Source: Planktomarina sp.
GTDB taxonomy: Bacteria > Pseudomonadota > Alphaproteobacteria > Rhodobacterales > Rhodobacteraceae
Direction: 5' to 3'
NCBI GenBank assembly: GCA_022425445.1
Contig: JAKMFM010000099.1
Location: forward strand, 1 to 6,863
DNA length: 6,863 nucleotides
The position numbers and the translations under genes were made by a program. Of this stretch, positions 1 through 4,673 are shown one piece after another (position 1 is the stretch's first letter; each line of letters begins with the position of its first letter). Below the pieces are notes generated by a model. The model made no database searches. It saw nothing but the letters and a program-made list of their open reading frames with translations, and had not been told where the DNA came from.

Positions 1-438
1 TTGATCCCCTTGATGATTATTTGGTTCGGCATTGGTGAGACGTCCAAAGTGATCTTGCTCTTTCTTGCAGCGCTATGGATCATGGCGATTGCTGCGCGTT
101 CGGGCGTGTCGGGTGTGGCCATTGCCAAAGTGCATGCGGCTTATTCCTTGGGTGCCAGTAAAACGCAAATTTTGCGTAAGGTGATCATACCAAACTCACT
201 GCCTGAGATCTTTACCGGAGCACGGGTGGCTATGGGCGTCTGTTGGGGTACGGTTGTGGCGGCTGAATTGGTCGCGGCGGAAAAAGGTCTAGGCATGATG
301 ATCATGGTTGCGGCTAAGTTTCAGCTGACAGACATCGTGATTGTGGGGATTATTCTTATTGGTGTGATTGGTTTTGCCATCGACATTGGGATCCGCAAGC
401 TCGAAGGCTGGCTGGTGCCTTGGAAAGGCAAAGTTTGA
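1..438 (+). CDS. ABC transporter permease, TauC/SsuC type (C-terminal part, 5' end outside window)
   Basis: This is the inner-membrane permease subunit of a binding-protein-dependent importer of the nitrate/sulfonate/taurine class. The visible 145 residues hold the second half of the BPD_transp_1 domain. It contains an IPLMIIWFGIGETSK segment typical of TauC/SsuC proteins. Hydrophobic spans lie at about residues 17-32, 77-93 and 112-131. The cytoplasmic EAA loop, which docks on the ATPase, lies at about 45-68 with the expected A46-A47, G51 and P64. Family members are about 250-280 residues, so roughly half is missing. The TTG at base 1 is probably an internal leucine codon rather than a start. 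The stop is TGA at 436-438, followed by a strong terminator, so this is the last gene of its operon. The ATPase and binding protein are not in view. The substrate cannot be read from a permease fragment; taurine, another sulfonate or another small organic nitrogen compound are all possible. Confidence 0.88.
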   Translation: MIPLMIIWFGIGETSKVILLFLAALWIMAIAARSGVSGVAIAKVHAAYSLGASKTQILRKVIIPNSLPEIFTGARVAMGVCWGTVVAAELVAAEKGLGMMIMVAAKFQLTDIVIVGIILIGVIGFAIDIGIRKLEGWLVPWKGKV

Positions 439-446
439 AAGCATCC

Positions 447-477
447 AAAACGGGCCCATAGGGCCCGTTTTCTTTTT
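447..477. terminator. Bidirectional rho-independent terminator between convergent genes
   Basis: A perfect 11-bp inverted repeat (AAAACGGGCCC at 447-457, loop ATA, GGGCCCGTTTT at 461-471) is followed by CTTTTT on the plus strand. On the minus strand the A-run at 447-450 becomes a U-run, so the same hairpin can also end transcripts of the dehydrogenase gene, whose stop is at 483-485. It sits 8 bases after the permease stop and 5 bases beyond the dehydrogenase stop. The hairpin is seen directly; its use in both directions is inferred. Confidence 0.9.
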
Positions 478-482
478 AAGCT

Positions 483-2888
483 CTAGGTTTTGACCCGACT
501 GTTGTCCGGGTCATAAACTGGTCCGTTCAGAACCCTGGCCGTATAGGGTGTGCCGATAATATCAACGGTGAGGCCCTCAATGATGTCGGGCTGCAAAAAG
601 GCATACGCGATATTCTTGCTCGTGCGGTGTCCCCACTCGGCAGAGGTCACCGAGCCGACGAGTTCCCCGCCGGCATAAAGGCTGTCGCTGGCTTGTGGGC
701 TGGCATGTGTTGCATCAATCTCCAGCATCCGCAATTGGCGCCGCCTTTTGCCGCTTCGGGCCACAAGTCCCGATTTTCCAAGAAAATTTTTGTCCTGGCA
801 CACAAAGCGGTCGAGCCCAATTTCATATGGATCAAACTCAGTGATCAAATCTGATTTCCAATGTAGATAGCCTTTTTCCATGCGCATGCTGTCTACAGCG
901 CGCGCGCCGAAATGTCCGATATCATAGGCAGCGCCAGCCTGCATCAGCGCCGAATAAGCGGCAAAAAGTGAGGCATTAGGCACATGAATTTCATAGGCCA
1001 GTTCACCGGAAAAACTTACCGACATGACAATTGCGGGCGCATGCCCAATGCGGGCTTCGCGGACCGAAAGCCAAGGAAAACCTGCGGCTGACCAATCGCC
1101 TCGGGCGCAAGCGCTCAGCACCGCGCGGGACTTTGGTCCGGCCAAGACTAAGATCGTGTGGTCATTGGTCATACTGCGCAGCTCTACAGAGCCATCTTTC
1201 GGCAGGTATTGGCGTAACCAGTCCATATCATGAAATTCGGCGGCTGCGGCGGAACCATACCAAATGCGCCCATCGGGTAGATTGGCAATCGTAGCTTCGG
1301 CTTTGACATTGCCATATTCGTTGAGAAGATACCCAAGCCCAACTTTTCCAATTTTGCGCGGTACACGAGAACAGATCATATAATCGAGCCAATCGCGCGC
1401 GCCAGAGCCGGTGATCTCAATCCGATTAAACCCGTTCACCTCCGCGAGCCCCACATGATTTTGCACCCGCGCCACCTCCGTGGCAACCACCTCATGCACC
1501 TGCGTGAACCGATAGCCATAGTCTTCCACAAACTCTGGGGTGGGTTTGAAATAGTCAGAGCGCTCCCAGCCGTTGACCACAGTGAAATGCGCGCCGGCCT
1601 GCTCTAAGATCGGGGTCAGCGGCGTCGTTTTGGCTGGGCGCCCTGCCTGGCGGTGCTCATGGGGCAGATGAAATCGAAATTCGTTCTGATAATCTTGAAT
1701 GGCATAAAGAGATGTCAACTCTTGGGTGGCATGGCCTGTGAAGCGCCGTGGATCTAAGGCCCATGTGTCGTAACAGGCCTCCCCATGAACAATTTGCTGT
1801 GCCAAGAGCCACCCATGCCCGCCGCCCTCCCCAAGTCCGGCCCGTAGACCGATAATGCAAAAGGCGTTGAGCTTGCCGGGAATCGGCCCAACCAAGGGGG
1901 TGCCGTCGATCGTGTAGGTGATTGGTCCGTTGACGACCTGTTTGATGCCGACTTCTGCAAGGGCCGGCATGCGAGCAATTGCCCCTTCCAACACATCCAT
2001 AACCCGGTCTAAATCATCTGGGCAAAGATCATTGCTGAATTTGGGATCAATCCCATCCATGCCCCAGGTCTTGCAATCTTGTTCATAAAACCCGACCAAA
2101 AGGCCGTTCTTTTCTTGGCGTGAATAGTAGTCTGAAATGGGGCAGCGCAGCAGCGGGATCCGATGTCCAGCTTCCATAACGCCGGGCATGTCTTCGGTGA
2201 TGAAATACTGATGCTCCATGCTGGCAACAGGATGCTCCACCCCCATCATCGCGCCAACCTCATTGACCCGGTATCCACAGGCGTTGACGACGATTTCAGC
2301 GCGAATATCACCCTTGTCCGTATGTACTGTCCAGCTGTCATCGGCATGCTGCGTAAGGTCCGTGACAGAGGTGAACCGGTAGACCTCAGCTCCGACGGCG
2401 CGGGCTCGGCGCGCCAAGGCTTGGCAGAGCTGAGCCGGATCGATATGTCCATCGGTTGGGTCCCAGAGGCCACCCATTAGATTTTCGGTCGAAATCAACG
2501 GGTGCCGCCGGGCGCATTCCTGTGCATCTAGCACTTCGAACTCCACGCCCATGCCCTTGGCCAAGCTGGTGAAATGAGCGTATCCGTCCATGTGAGCTTG
2601 GGTATTTGCGAGCCGGATGCCTCCATCTCCATAGTTATAGCCGACCGGATAGTCGCTATCGGCGGCCAGCTCTTTATAGAGTTTGATCGAATGGCTTTTG
2701 AGACCAATCATCACCTGCGACATGCCGAAATTGGTGACCTGTGCCGCAGAATGCCAGGTGGTGCCTGAGGTCAATTCATCGCGCTCCACGAGGACCACAT
2801 CGCTCCAACCTTCTTGGGTCAAATGGTATAAGGTTGAGCAGCCAGCGATTCCGCCGCCAATAACCACAACGCGTGCTTGAGATTTCAT
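483..2888 (-). CDS. FAD-dependent dimethylglycine/sarcosine dehydrogenase family protein with GcvT-like folate domain
   Basis: The 801-residue protein probably removes an N-methyl group from a secondary or tertiary amine (dimethylglycine, sarcosine or similar), passing electrons to FAD and the one-carbon unit to tetrahydrofolate. Domains in order: DAO/Rossmann flavin domain (about 5-370) with VVIGGGIAGC at 8-17 and acidic E35 for the FAD ribose; FAO_M linker (about 372-427); GcvT-like folate domain (about 430-700); GcvT C-terminal barrel (about 715-795). H46 in SGTTWHSA matches the histidine that binds FAD covalently in dimethylglycine dehydrogenase. H226 in MEHQYF and Y254/Y255 resemble active-site positions of dimethylglycine oxidase. 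Length fits the family. I chose ATG at 2888 because AGGAGG lies 6 bases upstream and the FAD motif follows at once; a reading frame open to 3074 would add 62 basic, non-homologous-looking residues. One oddity is glutamate (E531) where the folate-site aspartate usually sits. It is divergent from the MttB-like gene. The exact substrate is uncertain. Confidence 0.9.
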   Translation of the reverse strand: MKSQARVVVIGGGIAGCSTLYHLTQEGWSDVVLVERDELTSGTTWHSAAQVTNFGMSQVMIGLKSHSIKLYKELAADSDYPVGYNYGDGGIRLANTQAHMDGYAHFTSLAKGMGVEFEVLDAQECARRHPLISTENLMGGLWDPTDGHIDPAQLCQALARRARAVGAEVYRFTSVTDLTQHADDSWTVHTDKGDIRAEIVVNACGYRVNEVGAMMGVEHPVASMEHQYFITEDMPGVMEAGHRIPLLRCPISDYYSRQEKNGLLVGFYEQDCKTWGMDGIDPKFSNDLCPDDLDRVMDVLEGAIARMPALAEVGIKQVVNGPITYTIDGTPLVGPIPGKLNAFCIIGLRAGLGEGGGHGWLLAQQIVHGEACYDTWALDPRRFTGHATQELTSLYAIQDYQNEFRFHLPHEHRQAGRPAKTTPLTPILEQAGAHFTVVNGWERSDYFKPTPEFVEDYGYRFTQVHEVVATEVARVQNHVGLAEVNGFNRIEITGSGARDWLDYMICSRVPRKIGKVGLGYLLNEYGNVKAEATIANLPDGRIWYGSAAAAEFHDMDWLRQYLPKDGSVELRSMTNDHTILVLAGPKSRAVLSACARGDWSAAGFPWLSVREARIGHAPAIVMSVSFSGELAYEIHVPNASLFAAYSALMQAGAAYDIGHFGARAVDSMRMEKGYLHWKSDLITEFDPYEIGLDRFVCQDKNFLGKSGLVARSGKRRRQLRMLEIDATHASPQASDSLYAGGELVGSVTSAEWGHRTSKNIAYAFLQPDIIEGLTVDIIGTPYTARVLNGPVYDPDNSRVKT

Positions 2889-2894
2889 CTTCCA

Positions 2895-2900
2895 CCTCCT
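2895..2900 (-). promoter_or_regulatory. Ribosome binding site of the dehydrogenase gene
   Basis: The minus strand reads AGGAGGTGGAAG directly before ATG at 2888. The perfect AGGAGG core has a 6-base spacer. It settles the start at 2888 against the longer open frame reaching to 3074. Confidence 0.88.
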
Positions 2901-2943
2901 GTTCGGCACTCTATTCTGGTTTCTTGCCAAAGCGGAAGGGATC

Positions 2944-2963
2944 TTGAAAATATTTTTCTTCAA
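2944..2963. repeat. AT-rich imperfect dyad, possible operator
   Basis: TTGAA at 2944-2948 and TTCAA at 2959-2963 form inverted arms around a 10-base AT-rich centre, with scattered further matches inside. The dyad is centred about 65 bases upstream of the dehydrogenase start and overlaps the candidate plus-strand promoter TTGAAA/TATGAG. The size and symmetry would suit a dimeric regulator, but a short AT-rich dyad can arise by chance. Confidence 0.3.
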
Positions 2964-2983
2964 TTTATGAGCTGGAAAGCACA

Positions 2984-2999
2984 GGCTTTGCAGAAGGCC
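2984..2999. repeat. Short perfect hairpin/dyad in the divergent region
   Basis: GGCTTT at 2984-2989 and AAGGCC at 2994-2999 can pair as a 6-bp stem (one G-T pair) around the loop GCAG. No T-run follows on either strand, so it is not a terminator. It could be a regulator site or a small hairpin in the leader of a transcript, or chance. Confidence 0.25.
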
Positions 3000-3143
3000 A
3001 TAGGGTGATGCTTGTCTGGCGGGGTGGCTACGCAATCCAAACGTCTTTGACATATGGCCGGAAAGAAACAACACCAGCCACAGTCGTCATTTTCCTTGAC
3101 CGAAGACTGAGTGCGCGAGACGGTGCGAATAGACTTAATCGAA

Positions 3144-3149
3144 AGGAGA
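3144..3149 (+). promoter_or_regulatory. Ribosome binding site of the MttB-like gene
   Basis: AAAGGAGAA at 3142-3150 places AGGAG 4 bases before ATG at 3153. This supports the 3153 start over an in-frame GTG at 3111, which has no comparable site in front of it. Confidence 0.8.
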
Positions 3150-3152
3150 ATT

Positions 3153-4670
3153 ATGGCGCGGTCAACAGGTGGCAGAGCAGGGCGACATAAGAGGCGCAGT
3201 CAAGCCTTGCCGATAAATCCCGCACCCCCCGGCGGGTTTGGAGGGCAATACAAGCCTTTGAGTATTTCTGATATGGAGCAGATCTACGACATCGCCCTGC
3301 GCTTGCTCGAAGAGCTTGGGGTTGGCGAGGTGCCGGACCGTTTGCATGATCTTTTTGTTCATCAAGGGGCGCGGTTTGAAGCGGGACGGATCCATATACC
3401 CCGCAGCTTGATAGCGCAGGCTATTGCCGCCGCTCCAAAGACCATCATCCTGCACGGCCGGGATCCTGCGCGCAGCATTGAAGTGGGCGGGGATCGGGTG
3501 CATTTTGGCACCGGCGGCGCAGCGGTGCAAACTTTGGATTTGGACAGTGGCGATTATCGCGCCTCGACGCTTCAAGACCTCTATGATTTTGCGCGGCTTC
3601 AGGACCAATTGACCAATGTCAGCTGGTTCACCCGTTGCTGCGTTGCCACCGATCTGGTTGGAGAGGAGGCTTTGGATCTCAATACAGCCTACGCTTTGCT
3701 CGCGGGCACCAGTAAACCTGTCGCCACCTCCTTCACCTTGGCAGAACATGTGGCGCCAATCGTTAAGATGATGGATATGGCGGAGGGTCGCGAGGGGGCG
3801 TTTTCAGAGCGACCGTGGCTTGCGGCTCATATCAGCCCGATGATTTCACCCCTGCGATTTGGGGCGGATGCGGTTGAGGTTTGTTTTGAATGTGTGGCGC
3901 ATAATATTACAGTCAGCTGCATCACCGCAGCACAATCGGGGGCAACTGCGCCTGCCACCCCTGCGGGATTTTTAGCACAATCTTTGGCGGAAACATTGGC
4001 GGCCCTGGCCATGGTGCATGTGATGAAGCCCGGCCATCCGATGATTTTTTCCAATTGGCCATTCGTGATTGACCTGCGCAGTGGAGCGTTCTCGGGGGGT
4101 GGCGGTGAAATTGCCCTCATGAATGCCGCATCGGCACAGCTTTCAAATTGGTTGGGCCTGGTCAGTGGTGTGGCCAGCTCTATGACCGATTCCAAGGCGA
4201 TTGACGCACAATACGGTGCAGAGAAAGGGGTGACGGCCCTCGCCGCTGCCCTATCGGGTGCGAATATGATCTACGAAAGCGCCGGCATGACAGCTGCTTT
4301 GCTTGGGGCTTCTTTCCAGGGATTTGTTCTCGACAATGATATGCTGGGCAATATTTATCGCATGCTGCGCGGTGTTGAGGTGACCGAAGAAAACCTCGGC
4401 TTTGAGGTGATTGTGGAAGCAGTCCACGGAGACGGGCATTTCCTGGGCCATCCTCAAACGATGGCCGCGATGGAGCGAGACTATTTCTACCCCGAGACCG
4501 CCGATCGAGAGGCGCCAATTACTTGGCGCGAACGCGGCAGCATGGATGCGCAGATCCGGGCCATAGCTAAGGCGCGCACGCTTTTACAGTGGCACCCTCA
4601 CTATTTGTCGGCAGAGGCCGATGCTCGCATTCGCGCGGCCTTCGACATCCAACTTCCACCACAGCGATAG
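3153..4670 (+). CDS. Trimethylamine methyltransferase (MttB) family protein, non-pyrrolysine type
   Basis: This 505-residue protein belongs to the MttB/COG5598 superfamily, TIM-barrel enzymes that move a methyl group from a methylated amine to a corrinoid protein. Archaeal MttB uses pyrrolysine encoded by an in-frame UAG and acts on trimethylamine; homologues without it, such as MtgB, act on glycine betaine or other quaternary amines. Here there is no internal TAG; the only one is the stop at 4668-4670, at normal family length. Family-like blocks are the N-terminal PGGFGGQYKPLS (25-36), HFGTGGAA (117-124), TDSKAIDAQYGAEKG (345-359) and HGDGHFLGHPQTM (425-437). Residues 1-16 are rich in Arg and Gly, as in several alphaproteobacterial members. 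No corrinoid protein or reactivase gene is in the window. It is divergent from the folate-linked demethylating flavoenzyme, which suggests shared use of a methylated amine. Family membership is firm; substrate and methyl acceptor are inferred. Confidence 0.9.
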   Translation: MARSTGGRAGRHKRRSQALPINPAPPGGFGGQYKPLSISDMEQIYDIALRLLEELGVGEVPDRLHDLFVHQGARFEAGRIHIPRSLIAQAIAAAPKTIILHGRDPARSIEVGGDRVHFGTGGAAVQTLDLDSGDYRASTLQDLYDFARLQDQLTNVSWFTRCCVATDLVGEEALDLNTAYALLAGTSKPVATSFTLAEHVAPIVKMMDMAEGREGAFSERPWLAAHISPMISPLRFGADAVEVCFECVAHNITVSCITAAQSGATAPATPAGFLAQSLAETLAALAMVHVMKPGHPMIFSNWPFVIDLRSGAFSGGGGEIALMNAASAQLSNWLGLVSGVASSMTDSKAIDAQYGAEKGVTALAAALSGANMIYESAGMTAALLGASFQGFVLDNDMLGNIYRMLRGVEVTEENLGFEVIVEAVHGDGHFLGHPQTMAAMERDYFYPETADREAPITWRERGSMDAQIRAIAKARTLLQWHPHYLSAEADARIRAAFDIQLPPQR

Positions 4671-4673
4671 CTT

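Larger units (their letters stand above)
2889..3152. promoter_or_regulatory. Divergent intergenic region, shared promoter/control region
   Basis: These 264 bases separate the start codons of two genes transcribed away from each other, so both promoters should lie here. No convincing small gene is present. Candidate plus-strand elements are TTGAAA at 2944-2949 with TATGAG at 2966-2971 (16-base spacer), and two -35-like hexamers, TTGACA at 3047-3052 and TTGACC at 3096-3101, that lack a good -10 at normal spacing. No convincing minus-strand promoter was found. The area around 2944-2970 is much more AT-rich than its surroundings. Two dyads (2944-2963 and 2984-2999) are listed separately. No regulator gene is in view. 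Confidence 0.5.

Noticed and set aside
2889..3074. Extension of the dehydrogenase frame by 62 residues at its N-terminus
   Set aside because: The ATG at 2888 has a perfect AGGAGG at ideal spacing and is followed at once by the FAD motif. The extension has no domain character and would use up the promoter region.
3111..3152. GTG at 3111 as start of the MttB-like gene
   Set aside because: It lacks a ribosome binding site, whereas the ATG at 3153 has AGGAG 4 bases upstream and begins the usual N-terminal pattern of the family.
2960..3152. Riboswitch (cobalamin or glycine) in the leader of the MttB-like gene
   Set aside because: I could not find the conserved core boxes of either class; only one short hairpin at 2984-2999 is visible.
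4668..4670. TAG stop of the MttB-like gene as a possible pyrrolysine codon
   Set aside because: It lies at the expected family end, far beyond the pyrrolysine position of MttB (about residue 334), and the next gene's stop follows 3 bases later.
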